Part shown: one piece after another, positions 35,076-44,561 of the stretch | Layout of the letters: the number at the start of each line of letters is the position of its first letter | Numbering within the stretch: the stretch's first letter is position 1 | Origin: Actinomycetes bacterium | Lineage (GTDB): Bacteria; Actinomycetota; Acidimicrobiia; Acidimicrobiales; JAMCPL01 | NCBI GenBank assembly: GCA_021816935.1 | Contig: JAKAWR010000008.1 | Location: 1-64,000, forward strand | Reading direction: 5' to 3' | Length of the DNA stretch: 64,000 bases | Program-made: the position numbers and the translations under genes | Notes under the pieces: generated by a model | Database searches by the model: none | Told to the model about the DNA's origin: nothing | The model's input: the letters and a program-made list of their open reading frames with translations, nothing else

Positions 35076-36118
35076 TACCGCTCATGGCGTCCGGCGGGCT
35101 TGCCCTCGTCCTTGCCGCGATCTTCACACCGCTTCTCAGGCGGTGGCTACTCGCCAGGTCCGTGGGCCAGCGGATCCGTGACGACGGCCCGCACATGCAC
35201 AAGGCGAAGGAGGGGACGGCGACGATGGGTGGGATCGCACTGCTGGGCGCCGTCGTGGCCGCTTACCTTCTGGCGCACATCAAGACCGGCATCGGGCCGA
35301 CCCGGGACGGGCTGATGCTGATCGGGCTGGTGGTCGTATTCGGCGTCATCGGCTTCCTGGACGACCTGTTGAAGGTGCGGAACAAGCGCAACCTCGGGCT
35401 GAACAAGAGAGCCAAGTTTATCGCCCAGGTTGGTGCTGCAGGCCTTTACGTTGCTGTCATCGAGCAGTGGGGTCACGTCTCTACCTACCTGTCGTTCACG
35501 CGCTGGGATTCCACGGGACTCAACCTTGGAGCGGTGGGATGGGGGATCTGGGCGGTGGTCATTATCGTGGGGGCGTCTAACGCCGTCAATCTGACCGACG
35601 GGCTCGACGGCCTTGCGGCCGGGTCGGCGGCCTTCTGCTTCTTCACATTGGCGATCATCGGCTACTGGCAGTACCGGCATTTCAACATCTACCGGGTCTC
35701 GTCTGCACTGGACCTGAGCCTGATAGCGCTGGCACTTGCCGGTTCGTGTGCGGGGTTCCTGTGGTGGAACGCCGCACCGGCCAAGATCTTCATGGGAGAT
35801 ACGGGTTCACTTGCCATCGGGAGCGGCCTTGCCGGCCTGGCCATGTCGATGGACCTTCAACTCCTGCTGCTGATCATCGGGGGACTTTTCGTCATAGTGA
35901 CGCTGTCGGTGATCGTGCAGGTGTTCGCGTTCAAGGTCTTCCACCGGCGTGTTTTCAAGATGGCACCGTTGCACCATCATTTCGAGCTGAAGGGATGGGC
36001 CGAGACCACGGTGATCGTGCGCTTCTGGATCGTTGCGGCGCTCTTCGCGATCTTCGGGCTCGGGGTGTTCTATGCGGATTTCATCTCCGTGAGCGGCCTG
36101 ATCGCCAAGGTGCGATGA
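35072..36118 (+). CDS. mraY: Phospho-N-acetylmuramoyl-pentapeptide transferase MraY
   Basis: MraY transfers phospho-MurNAc-pentapeptide to undecaprenyl phosphate, forming lipid I in the membrane. The 348-residue protein has about ten hydrophobic segments and the family motifs HMHKAKEGTATMGG, GFLDDLLKV, NAVNLTDGLDGLAAG, MGDTGSLAIG and APLHHHFELKGWAE. It starts with GTG overlapping the murE stop (GTGA) and ends overlapping murD (ATGA). Confidence 0.96.
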   Translation: MIPLMASGGLALVLAAIFTPLLRRWLLARSVGQRIRDDGPHMHKAKEGTATMGGIALLGAVVAAYLLAHIKTGIGPTRDGLMLIGLVVVFGVIGFLDDLLKVRNKRNLGLNKRAKFIAQVGAAGLYVAVIEQWGHVSTYLSFTRWDSTGLNLGAVGWGIWAVVIIVGASNAVNLTDGLDGLAAGSAAFCFFTLAIIGYWQYRHFNIYRVSSALDLSLIALALAGSCAGFLWWNAAPAKIFMGDTGSLAIGSGLAGLAMSMDLQLLLLIIGGLFVIVTLSVIVQVFAFKVFHRRVFKMAPLHHHFELKGWAETTVIVRFWIVAALFAIFGLGVFYADFISVSGLIAKVR

Positions 36119-38052
36119 GGAGGTTGGTGAGAATGGCCAGCTCGGGAATGCCCGACCCGCAAGGTTCCAGCTCGGGAATGCCCGATTCGGAAGTGCCCAA
36201 CCCGCGCCGATCTGCTGTTACGGACTTCACGCTCGTAGTGGGAGCGGGGCGTACCGGCACTGCGGTGGTTGCGAGACTTGCTGGCGAGGGAAGAGAGGTG
36301 GTCGTGATCGACGATGCACCTCTACCCGCGCCGGAAGGGAGCGAAAAGGCCAGAGGCAAAGCGCTGCGGGCTGGTGAGATGTCGGGAGGGCAGGCGGGAT
36401 CCGGGGTTCCGGGCGTCAGCGTGACGCCGGAAGGGACCGTGATCGCGGGCGGTAACGTGATCCCGAAGGGGACCGTAATCCCTCGTGGGAGCGTGATCGG
36501 AAAGGGCACGGTCATATCGGGCAGCGGGGGGAAGGCCAGCCGGCATCGGGACGCGTCAGGCAACCGGAGACGTCGCGGCGCGAGAGCCCTTTCGCAGGAC
36601 CTGGCTCCGGGGCCGATCCCCGACGGTGGCGTACGGGCCAATGCCCCGAACGGGAAGCAGCTGGCAAAGCTCGTTGCCGCAGCCGCCCGGGTTGTCGTAA
36701 GCCCCGGGGTGCCGCCGAGGCATCCGGTTTTCTCCCTCGCCGGGCCGAAAATCGTGAGTGAGTTGCAGCTGGGCCGGGAGCGGCTCTCGGTACCGCTTGT
36801 GGCAGTAACGGGAACCAACGGGAAGACCACGGTCGTGACGCTGGTCACCGAGATGCTTCGTGCATCAGGAATGAAGGCGCTTTCCGCCGGCAATATCGGC
36901 CTGCCGCTCATATCCGTTGACGATTCGGCATGCGACGTTGTGGTAGCGGAGGTGTCCTCCTTCCAGCTGGCCACCACTACGGGGCTGGCACCGGCCGTGG
37001 GGGCCTGGCTGAACTTCGAGCCCGACCATCTCGACTGGCACCCTGATCTCGCCTCCTACCGCTCGGCGAAGGCTCGGATCTTCCAGGGTATGAAGCCCGG
37101 AGGGGTGATAGTGGCGTGCGCGGGTGATGCCGTCGTGATGGAGGAGGCCACCGCGGCGTCAGTGGCCTGTGGTGCCCGCATCGTGATGTTCGATAGTGTA
37201 CGCACCCGCCCGGGCGGCGGCCAGGTGTCTCGCCCGGGCGGCGGCGAGCCGGGCAAGACGGCCCGGCAGATGGGTCGGGAGGCGGAGGCTGTCGGCTTGG
37301 AGATGGTCCGTCTGGACATCGGCGGAGGGCGAGCCGGCTCGGTGATCCGTTGGACCAGCGACGAGATCGCCCTGAAGGGCCCGGATGGCGAGGAGGTCAT
37401 CCGGATCACCGAGCTGCAACGAAGCTTCCCGCACGATCTGGAGGACATGCTGGCGTCACTGGCGATTGCCACGAGCGCCGGCGCGAGCCTGGCCGGCTGC
37501 CGGCAGGCGCTGGCAGGGTTCCGGGGTCTTCCCCACAGGGTTGAGCTGGTGGGCGAGGTAGACGGCGTCCGGTACTACGACGACTCCAAGGCGACGACTC
37601 CGACGTCCACGGTGAGGGCGCTCGAGGGGGTCGGCGCAGGCCCGGTGGGAGGGGTCGTACTCATTGCCGGGGGGCGCAACAAGGATCTCGACCTTTCGGG
37701 CATGGCGCTTGCGAGGCCTGCTCCCAAGACGGTCGTTGCAATCGGCGAGGCAGCTCGGGAGGTGGCGGCGGTATTCGCCGGCCTGGCGCCCGTGGTCTTT
37801 GCGGGTTCGATGGCCGAGGCCGTTGTCGCCGCTACGTCGGCTGCCGGATCGGGAGACGCGGTTCTGCTCTCGCCGGGGTGCACGTCTTTCGATTGGTACG
37901 GGTCCTACGAGGAGAGAGGCGACGATTTCCGGCGCATCGCCGAAGAGCGAGCCGGAGCGCGGAGCGTACGCCTGCAGACCGGGAAACGCGTGAAGCGAAC
38001 GGCGGAGAGAGCGACGGATGGCGATGGCCCACCAGTGGAGAATGCCCGATGA
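36115..38052 (+). CDS. murD: UDP-N-acetylmuramoylalanine--D-glutamate ligase MurD with N-terminal insertion
   Basis: MurD adds D-glutamate to UDP-MurNAc-L-Ala. The core is intact: TLVVGAGRTGTAVVARL (N-terminal Rossmann), VAVTGTNGKTTVVTL (ATP loop), EVSSFQLATT, LNFEPDHLDWH, YYDDSKATTPTSTV, LIAGGRNKDLDL and LLSPGCTSFDWYGSYEERG. At 645 residues it is about 180 longer than usual. Most of the excess is a low-complexity block after the first 65 residues, with GTVI-GNVI-GTVI-GSVI-GTVI steps (about residues 105-137), plus an N-terminal extension repeating SSGMPD. A smaller RPGGGQVSRPGGGE insert lies later. Start ATG 36115 overlaps the mraY stop. Confidence 0.93.
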   Translation: MRRLVRMASSGMPDPQGSSSGMPDSEVPNPRRSAVTDFTLVVGAGRTGTAVVARLAGEGREVVVIDDAPLPAPEGSEKARGKALRAGEMSGGQAGSGVPGVSVTPEGTVIAGGNVIPKGTVIPRGSVIGKGTVISGSGGKASRHRDASGNRRRRGARALSQDLAPGPIPDGGVRANAPNGKQLAKLVAAAARVVVSPGVPPRHPVFSLAGPKIVSELQLGRERLSVPLVAVTGTNGKTTVVTLVTEMLRASGMKALSAGNIGLPLISVDDSACDVVVAEVSSFQLATTTGLAPAVGAWLNFEPDHLDWHPDLASYRSAKARIFQGMKPGGVIVACAGDAVVMEEATAASVACGARIVMFDSVRTRPGGGQVSRPGGGEPGKTARQMGREAEAVGLEMVRLDIGGGRAGSVIRWTSDEIALKGPDGEEVIRITELQRSFPHDLEDMLASLAIATSAGASLAGCRQALAGFRGLPHRVELVGEVDGVRYYDDSKATTPTSTVRALEGVGAGPVGGVVLIAGGRNKDLDLSGMALARPAPKTVVAIGEAAREVAAVFAGLAPVVFAGSMAEAVVAATSAAGSGDAVLLSPGCTSFDWYGSYEERGDDFRRIAEERAGARSVRLQTGKRVKRTAERATDGDGPPVENAR

Positions 38053-39299
38053 AGGCGATCCCCCCCTCCAGGGCGTTGCCGCTTTGTGTCGTGATGCTCC
38101 TTGCCGGTGGGGTCATCATGTCCCTTGCTTCGTCTCCCTATATGGCCGTGGTTCTCGACCATCATTCGGTCTGGTACTTTTTCCTGCGCCAGAGTGCCTG
38201 GAGCGTTCTCGGGATCGTCGCTTTTCTCGTTGCGGCGTGGGTCAAGACCGAGAGGTTGCGCAAGCTCCGCTACGTCCTATTCGTGGGAGCGATCGGGCTG
38301 CTGGTGATGGTACTGCTTCCAGGCTTCGGCAAGAGCATGTCGGGCTCTGCGAGGTGGATCGGCACAGGATCCATCTCCATCCAGCCTTCAGAGGTCATGA
38401 AGCTTGCATGGGTGATTTTCGCGGCCGATCTGACGGCAAGGCGAGCAGGTTCCGATCGCCCGGCGAAAGAGGCGCTCTTTCCGGTTGTTGGCTTGCTGAC
38501 ACTTACCGGCGGCCTGATAATGTTGCAGCCGGATCTCGGCACGACCATGGTGATAGTGGGCATCACCTTCGTGCTCCTGCTGGGCTCGGGCGTTCGGGGG
38601 CGCGCAGTCGCCGGCACGGCCGCGGGGTTCATGGCCGCAGGCGCAGTACTGGCCGTGGCAGCGCCCTACAGGCGGGAGCGCCTGCTTTCTTTCCTCCATC
38701 CGTTCTCTCATGCACAGACAGCCGGCTACCAGGTGGCGCAATCCCTGATCAGCCTTGGTACCGGTCACACGGTGGGAGTCGGGTTCGGGCAGGGCACCGC
38801 CTACTGGGGCTTCCTGCCGCAAGCGAACACGGACTTCATATTCTCGACCATCGGCCAGCAGACGGGTATCGTGGGCGCCCTCGTCGTGCTCGGACTGCTT
38901 GCGTTCCTCACTTGGACTGGTTTCAGGGTGGCCCAGGCGGCACCCAACCGGTTCGAGGCGCTCCTCGCTCTCGGGATCACGGCATGGATAGGCGGAGAGA
39001 CGATCCTGAACATCGGTACGAGCCTCGGGGTCCTGCCGGTGACCGGTGTCCCGCTGCCGTTGATCTCGTACGGCGGTTCGGCTCTCGTGGCCACGATGGC
39101 GGGGCTCGGTATCCTCTACGACATCGCGGTGCATGGGGAGCGGGGACTCCGTACGGTCGCAGATGGCGGGTCGGGTCGCACGCGCGCGGGCGCGGCCGCT
39201 AAGGGAACGGGAAGGGCGGACAGCGGTGCGAGATCGGGAACGCGGCGCAAAGCGGCATACGCACGGTCGGGGGCGGCAGTGGCCGGCGGCTCCGGGTAG
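38049..39299 (+). CDS. ftsW: Septal peptidoglycan glycosyltransferase FtsW (SEDS)
   Basis: FtsW polymerises lipid II at the septum together with FtsI. The 416-residue SEDS protein has ten membrane segments and the signatures GSARWIGTGSISIQPSEVMK, MLQPDLGTTMVI, YQVAQSLISLGTG, GFLPQANTDFIFSTIGQQTG and the C-terminal PVTGVPLPLISYGGSALVA. The tail after residue 355 is a basic, glycine/alanine-rich stretch. ATG 38049 overlaps the murD stop (ATGA); an in-frame upstream extension is shadow. Its TAG stop shares a base with the murG GTG. Confidence 0.95.
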   Translation: MKAIPPSRALPLCVVMLLAGGVIMSLASSPYMAVVLDHHSVWYFFLRQSAWSVLGIVAFLVAAWVKTERLRKLRYVLFVGAIGLLVMVLLPGFGKSMSGSARWIGTGSISIQPSEVMKLAWVIFAADLTARRAGSDRPAKEALFPVVGLLTLTGGLIMLQPDLGTTMVIVGITFVLLLGSGVRGRAVAGTAAGFMAAGAVLAVAAPYRRERLLSFLHPFSHAQTAGYQVAQSLISLGTGHTVGVGFGQGTAYWGFLPQANTDFIFSTIGQQTGIVGALVVLGLLAFLTWTGFRVAQAAPNRFEALLALGITAWIGGETILNIGTSLGVLPVTGVPLPLISYGGSALVATMAGLGILYDIAVHGERGLRTVADGGSGRTRAGAAAKGTGRADSGARSGTRRKAAYARSGAAVAGGSG

Positions 39300-40588
39300 T
39301 GGCGCGCGTGCGCGGCCCCGCTGCAGGCGCCAAGCGCGGGCTTTGGGCGCTGGTGGTCGGTGGCGGGACCGCAGGGCATGCGATACCTGCTCTCGAGGTT
39401 GCCCTCGAGGTCGAGGCACGCCACGGTGCAGGCTCCGTACAGCTTGTAGGGGGACGTCGGGGGCTGGAGGCGAAGGTGTGGGATACCTCTGGGCTGCAGG
39501 CCGCGTACCTGCCGGGCCGCGGGCTGCCACACCGTCGGGGGGGCACCGTCGCGGGCTGCCGGCGCATTGCAGGGAGCATCGCATTCGCGGGAGGGGTGGT
39601 CGTGTCGCTCGCGAGCGCAGCACGGGCCGTCCTTGGTGGGTTGACGCTCGTGATCCGGCGGAGGCCGTCTGTCGTGGTGGTGTTCGGGGGCTATACCAGC
39701 GCCGGTCCGGCGCTGGCTGCGGTAATCAAGCGTGTTCCCCTTGTTGTCGTGAACGTCGACAGCGTGGCCGGGCGAGCGAACCGCGTCCTCGCTCGCTTTG
39801 CTCGGGTGTCTGCTGTCGCATGGGAGGAGACGGAGCTTCCACGAAAGAGGATTACGGGGGTGCCGGTTAGGCCGGAGGTGCTGCAGGCGGGTGTGATCAG
39901 GGCCGGGTCCCTGCCCGCCGCTGTCGCGCGAGTAGATGCATGTCGTGAACTGGGCATTCCGGACGGAAGGCTGGTGGTAGCGGTGATGGGGGGGTCACTC
40001 GGAGCGAAGCGCGTGAACGAGCTTGCGTTGGAGATGGCGGCTGCTATCGGAAGTAGGAGAGATATCGCCGTTTATCACATCGCTGGAGACCGGGATGTGG
40101 ATTGGGTACGAAAGGAGGCCGAGCGACGGAACCTGGGTCCCTCGTCAGCGGTTACCGGAGTAGGGTCGGATGGGGAGGCGGTTGCGGCGGCGGGTTCAGA
40201 CGACAGGCTCCACTACAGGATCGTCGGTTACGAGGAGCGGATGGGAGCGGTCTACGCAGCAGCCGACATGATGATCTGCAGAGCCGGGGCAGTTACGGTG
40301 GCGGAGCTCGCAGCCGCGAGAATGCCGGCCGTTCTTATCCCGCTACCCGGAGCGCCCCACGACCACCAGGCGCGGAACGCCCGGCAGCTCGTAGCGCAGG
40401 GCGGTGCCGTGATGTTGAGGGAAGAGGACCTTGACGTGACGCAGCTCGTGGAGACAGTGGAGGCACTGGCGGGCGACCCCGCTCGGCTGGTCGAGATGTC
40501 CGGAGCGCTCGGAGCGCTCGGGTTCGCAAGCGCGACCGGGGCCATCGCCGACCTTGCGGAGTCGGTGGCGCGCGGCAAGCGACGATGA
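39299..40588 (+). CDS. murG: UDP-N-acetylglucosamine--undecaprenyl-PP-MurNAc-pentapeptide transferase MurG
   Basis: MurG adds GlcNAc to lipid I to give lipid II on the inner membrane face. The 429-residue GT28 enzyme has the glycine loop VVGGGTAGHAIPALEVA near residue 20 (GGTGGH-type, here GGTAGH as in actinobacteria), GGYTSAGPALAAV, MGGSLGAKRVNELAL, and the nucleotide-sugar motif CRAGAVTVAELAAARMPAVLIPLP. It begins with GTG on the last base of the ftsW stop. A short insert (GSDGEAVAAAGSDD) lies before the UDP-GlcNAc domain. Confidence 0.94.
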   Translation: MARVRGPAAGAKRGLWALVVGGGTAGHAIPALEVALEVEARHGAGSVQLVGGRRGLEAKVWDTSGLQAAYLPGRGLPHRRGGTVAGCRRIAGSIAFAGGVVVSLASAARAVLGGLTLVIRRRPSVVVVFGGYTSAGPALAAVIKRVPLVVVNVDSVAGRANRVLARFARVSAVAWEETELPRKRITGVPVRPEVLQAGVIRAGSLPAAVARVDACRELGIPDGRLVVAVMGGSLGAKRVNELALEMAAAIGSRRDIAVYHIAGDRDVDWVRKEAERRNLGPSSAVTGVGSDGEAVAAAGSDDRLHYRIVGYEERMGAVYAAADMMICRAGAVTVAELAAARMPAVLIPLPGAPHDHQARNARQLVAQGGAVMLREEDLDVTQLVETVEALAGDPARLVEMSGALGALGFASATGAIADLAESVARGKRR

Positions 40589-40614
40589 GGGCCGGCGGGG
40601 CGTAAGTTGGTGAC

Positions 40615-43029
40615 GTGGATCTGAGCGGAAAGCGGCGGGTACATGTAGTCGGTGTCGGCGGCGCGGGGATGAGCGCTATCGCGTCGGTACTGGCTGCGCA
40701 GGGCCACGAGGTAAGCGGCAGCGACCTCAAGAAGTCCGTTGCTCTCCTGCGACTGGAAGCGCTCGGGATACCTGTGACCGTTTTCCATGCCCCGGAGAAC
40801 GTCCAGGGAGCGGAGGTGTTGATAGCGTCTCCCGCCGTACGGTCTTCCAACCCGGAGATCCGGGCAGCGGAGGCGGCTGGTATCGAGATCATGTCGAGGG
40901 CCGAGGCGCTCGCGGCGATCACCCGTCGGCGCCGGACGATATCTGTTGCCGGCACGAACGGCAAGACGACCACTACCTCCATGTTGGCGATGTGCCTGGT
41001 GCAGGCGGGGCTCCATCCGTCTTTTATGATTGGTGGCGATCTCAACGAAGTGGGCACCAACGCTGTTTGGGACGAGGGGGAGTGGTTGGTGGTGGAGGCC
41101 GACGAGAGCGATGGGACCTTTCTCGAACTCGACAGCGATATCGGGGTTGTAACCAACATCGAAGCTGACCACCTGGACCACTACGGGAGCGTGGAAGCAC
41201 TCGAGAGCGCTTTCGAGAGGTTCGGCCAGGACTGTAGGGAAGCATTGGTAGTAGGGGCCGATGACTGCGCCTCAATGCGCGTCGGCCAGGAAGTGGCGGC
41301 CTGCCGGGATGCGGGCGTCGTAGTTCGCTCGGTGGGACTCTCGGAGGATGCTGCCTGGAGGATTGTCGACGTGAACCAGACGGCGGCGGGATCCTCGTTC
41401 GGGCTCGCCGAGAACGGTTCGGTCGCGGGCACGTTCACGATTCCAGTGGTCGGTATTCACAACGTTCGGAATGCGGCCGTGGCGGCCGTGGCAGCGGTGG
41501 AGGCAGGCGGGACATTCGGAGCCGCGGCGCGTGCGCTCGCAACCTTTGGGGGCGTGGCAAGGCGTTTCGAGCAGCGGGGATCGTTCAGAGGGGCGCGTCT
41601 CGTTGATGACTACGCTCACCTGCCCGGCGAGGTTGCGGTCACGCTGGAGGCCGCACGGCTGCTCGCTCCGCAACGGCTGGTAGCGGTGTTCCAGCCCCAC
41701 CGCTACTCCCGCACCCGTGACGTGGGGCCACGTTTCGGACCGCCGCTGGGCATAGCGGATCTGGTCGTGGTTACCGACGTGTACCCGGCAGGGGAGGATC
41801 CTCTTCCCGGCGTGTCGGGCAGAGTGGTCGCCGACGCCGTAAGCGCTTGCAAGCCGGGCCTGCCCGTTTACTACGTGCCGGGGCGTGCGGAGCTCGTCGA
41901 GCTGGTGAGAGGACTGCTCAGGGAGGGTGACCTCTGCATATCGCTGGGGGCTGGTGACATTACCTCGCTGGCTACGGACTTGATGGCGGATCGTCACGGG
42001 CAGGAGGTGCGGGGCCATGCGCTGCGTTGTGCGTCGACGCCATCCTCGGATCGTGCGGGCGCTACGGATCAGGCCGGCAGGCTGGAAGGAGTTCTGGGAG
42101 GGATTTTCGGGGAGAGGCTCGTGAGGGACTTCCCGCTTGGGGCCGCGACGACATACCGGGTCGGCGGTCGGGCTTCTCTGATGGTGAGAGTGGAGAGCGT
42201 GGCCGAGATGGAGGCTCTTGCGGGGGCGTTGGCGGCCGCCGAGACGTCGCTGCCGCTCCTTGTCCTCGGCAAAGGATCGAACATGCTGATAGCCGATGGC
42301 GGTTTTCCGGGTCTTGTGGTTACCCTGGGGGACGGCTTGGCAGGGATGGAGGTGTTGGGCGCTGAACCCATTGCGACCGTTCGGGCGGGGGCGGGACTTG
42401 CGATGCCCGTAATGGCGAGAAAAGCCGTTGCCCTGGGCCTTTCCGGCTTGGAATGGTGTGTCGGCGTGCCGGGAACGGTGGGAGGGGCGGTCAGGATGAA
42501 CGCCGGCGGGCACGGCTCCGACATCTCGCAGGTGCTCGAAAGCTGCATGATCCTGGACCTGAGGACCGGTCGATGGCGGGAGGCGGGGTCCGGACAGCTC
42601 GAACTCGGCTACCGGTCGTCAAACGTGTCAGCAGACGAGGTCGTGCTGCAGGCCGATCTGCGGGTTAACCCGCCTGGATCGGCCGATCTGGAACGTAGGA
42701 TAGCAGAACTGGAAGGCACCCTGGCCGAGATCGTCCACTGGAGGAGGGAGAACCAGCCGGGCGGATCGAATGCAGGCTCGGTGTTCGTCAATCCCCCGGG
42801 GCAGGCCGCCGGCGCACTCGTCGAGCAGGCTGGTCTCAAGGGATTCAGGCTCGGCACTGCTACGGTGTCGGAGAAGCATGCGAACTTCCTGCAGGTGGAT
42901 CCCGGTGGGTCGGCAGACGATGTGAAGCGCCTGATTGATTACGTAGCGGAGGTGGTGCTGGACCGTTCGGGAATAGAGTTGAGAACCGAAGTCCGCCTGG
43001 TTGGCTTCCGACTTGATGCTGGGCCGTAG
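40615..43029 (+). CDS. murC-murB: MurC-MurB fusion: UDP-MurNAc--L-alanine ligase and UDP-N-acetylenolpyruvoylglucosamine reductase
   Basis: The protein has 804 residues. Residues 1-465 are MurC (VHVVGVGGAGMSAIASVLA, SVAGTNGKTTTTSML, VVEADESDGTFL, VDDYAHLPGEV), which adds L-alanine to UDP-MurNAc. From about 480, MurB follows (LGAATTYRVGGRASLMV, LVLGKGSNMLIADGGF, GVPGTVGGAVRMNAGGHG, NAGSVFVNPPG), the FAD enzyme that makes UDP-MurNAc one step earlier. A linker of about 35 residues joins them with no stop or frameshift. Fusing consecutive enzymes suggests substrate channelling. GTG 40615 has TAAGTT 6 bases upstream, so a leaderless internal transcript is possible. The usual ftsQ does not follow. 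Confidence 0.95.
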   Translation: MDLSGKRRVHVVGVGGAGMSAIASVLAAQGHEVSGSDLKKSVALLRLEALGIPVTVFHAPENVQGAEVLIASPAVRSSNPEIRAAEAAGIEIMSRAEALAAITRRRRTISVAGTNGKTTTTSMLAMCLVQAGLHPSFMIGGDLNEVGTNAVWDEGEWLVVEADESDGTFLELDSDIGVVTNIEADHLDHYGSVEALESAFERFGQDCREALVVGADDCASMRVGQEVAACRDAGVVVRSVGLSEDAAWRIVDVNQTAAGSSFGLAENGSVAGTFTIPVVGIHNVRNAAVAAVAAVEAGGTFGAAARALATFGGVARRFEQRGSFRGARLVDDYAHLPGEVAVTLEAARLLAPQRLVAVFQPHRYSRTRDVGPRFGPPLGIADLVVVTDVYPAGEDPLPGVSGRVVADAVSACKPGLPVYYVPGRAELVELVRGLLREGDLCISLGAGDITSLATDLMADRHGQEVRGHALRCASTPSSDRAGATDQAGRLEGVLGGIFGERLVRDFPLGAATTYRVGGRASLMVRVESVAEMEALAGALAAAETSLPLLVLGKGSNMLIADGGFPGLVVTLGDGLAGMEVLGAEPIATVRAGAGLAMPVMARKAVALGLSGLEWCVGVPGTVGGAVRMNAGGHGSDISQVLESCMILDLRTGRWREAGSGQLELGYRSSNVSADEVVLQADLRVNPPGSADLERRIAELEGTLAEIVHWRRENQPGGSNAGSVFVNPPGQAAGALVEQAGLKGFRLGTATVSEKHANFLQVDPGGSADDVKRLIDYVAEVVLDRSGIELRTEVRLVGFRLDAGP

Positions 43030-43404
43030 TTGACCGGGAGTGCCCGGGGACCATATGGCGTGGTGATGGTGCCGGGTCGTTGCGCTGTTCCGGGAGTGGG
43101 CTCGGTAACAGTGCTGGTAGAGGCGTAATACGGCTGGCCTTGGTAAGGTCCGGCGCTTGCATGAGCAAGCACCCCGGGTTCTCATGTATGGTTGAGGGTC
43201 GGCGATCCTGCGATCGGGTCGTGACGCGTCGGCCTTCCTTCGGAGGGGTGGTTGGGTCGGGGAAAGGCAAGACGGCAATCGAGTGCAGGGAAGCATTATA
43301 TCGGTTAGTGTGGTCTTGCCGTGGTCGAGTGGAATCGTATCGTGAGCAGATATAGCGGTCGTGCAGAGGGTCTTGAGGTCGATATGGTAAGCCTGGAGGA
43401 AGGT
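43030..43404 (+). promoter_or_regulatory. Non-coding leader region of ftsZ
   Basis: I see no gene in these 375 bases, where ftsQ would normally lie. Candidate -10 boxes include TATGGT near 43186-43191. A perfect 6-bp hairpin GCTTGC-ATGA-GCAAGC sits at 43155-43170. The region is less GC-rich near 43290-43320. It probably carries the ftsZ promoter or promoters; exact start sites cannot be read. Confidence 0.4.
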
Positions 43405-44529
43405 ATGGTGGCGTTCGAGCCGAGCAATTATTACGCCCTGATCAAGGTAGTCGGGGTAGGAGGCGGTGGGGTGAATGCGGTCAACCGGATGATCGATTCC
43501 AGCCTCACGGGGGTCGAGTTCATAGCCATGAATACGGACGCCCAGGCGCTGTTGATGAGCGACGCCGACCTGAAGCTCGACATAGGAGGGGATCTGACGA
43601 GGGGACTCGGAGCCGGGAGCAATCCCGAGGTGGGGAGGCAGGCTGCCGAGGATCATCGTGCGAATATCGAGGAGGTCTTGAAGGGGGCGGATATGGTGTT
43701 CGTTACCGCCGGCAAAGGCGGCGGTACGGGCACAGGTGCGGCTCCCGTAGTGGCGGAGATAGCGCGCCAGCTTGGGGCACTGACCGTGGCAGTGGTGACG
43801 CGGCCGTTCACGTTCGAGGGGCGCAAGCGATCGCTCCAGGCGGATCAGGGGATCGAGAAGCTCCGGGAGAAGGTGGATGCCATCATCGTCATCCCGAACG
43901 ACAGGCTGCTCAACAATTCGACGGAGAAGACGAGCCTGCTGGCTGCCTTTCGTACGGCCGACGAGGTGCTCTTGCAGGCGGTACGGGGCATTACGGATCT
44001 GATCACCGTTCCCGGCCTGGTGAATACGGATTTTGCCGACGTCAGGACGGTCTTGCAAGATGCGGGAACTGCCATCATGGGTATCGGACAGTCAGCCGGC
44101 GACGGGCGTGCCGTGACGGCAGCACGGGCGGCTATTACGAGCCCGTTACTGGAGACGTCCATCGAGGGTGCCCGGGGGGTGCTGGTCAATGTGGTTGGCT
44201 CGAGCGATCTTGGCATCCTGGAGGTGAACGAGGCGATGGAGATCATTCATTCCGCCACGCATCCGGATGCGAATATCATTTTTGGCCACACCCAGGACGA
44301 AAGCCTCGAAGACGGGGTTAGGATTACTGTCATAGCGGCGGGCTTCGAAAGCTGGGAGGACTCGCGCAACGGTACGCTCCGTGGGCAGCGGCATGGCGTC
44401 TCGTCGACTCTCCACGATCCGGGTCGCAACGGTTCGTCGACCAGTTTCGGTAGCGACGTGGATTCGATGCTCGAAGAACTCGGAGGGGACGATCTCGATC
44501 TTCCGAGGTTCCTCCGTCAGGACAGCTAA
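43405..44529 (+). CDS. ftsZ: Cell division GTPase FtsZ
   Basis: FtsZ polymerises into the cytokinetic ring. The protein has [28 protein letters not shown], the tubulin signature [29 protein letters not shown] and [10 protein letters not shown], and a C-terminal peptide [12 protein letters not shown] that fits the conserved tail binding SepF. ATG 43405 is preferred: GGAGG lies 5 bases upstream and 12 residues precede the core; ATG 43384 (MVSLEEG) is the alternative. No ftsA is present, consistent with SepF as membrane tether. Confidence 0.96.
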   Translation: MVAFEPSNYYALIKVVGVGGGGVNAVNRMIDSSLTGVEFIAMNTDAQALLMSDADLKLDIGGDLTRGLGAGSNPEVGRQAAEDHRANIEEVLKGADMVFVTAGKGGGTGTGAAPVVAEIARQLGALTVAVVTRPFTFEGRKRSLQADQGIEKLREKVDAIIVIPNDRLLNNSTEKTSLLAAFRTADEVLLQAVRGITDLITVPGLVNTDFADVRTVLQDAGTAIMGIGQSAGDGRAVTAARAAITSPLLETSIEGARGVLVNVVGSSDLGILEVNEAMEIIHSATHPDANIIFGHTQDESLEDGVRITVIAAGFESWEDSRNGTLRGQRHGVSSTLHDPGRNGSSTSFGSDVDSMLEELGGDDLDLPRFLRQDS

Positions 44530-44561
44530 CCCGCCTTCCCCGCCGCCGCAGGGGTGGCCCC

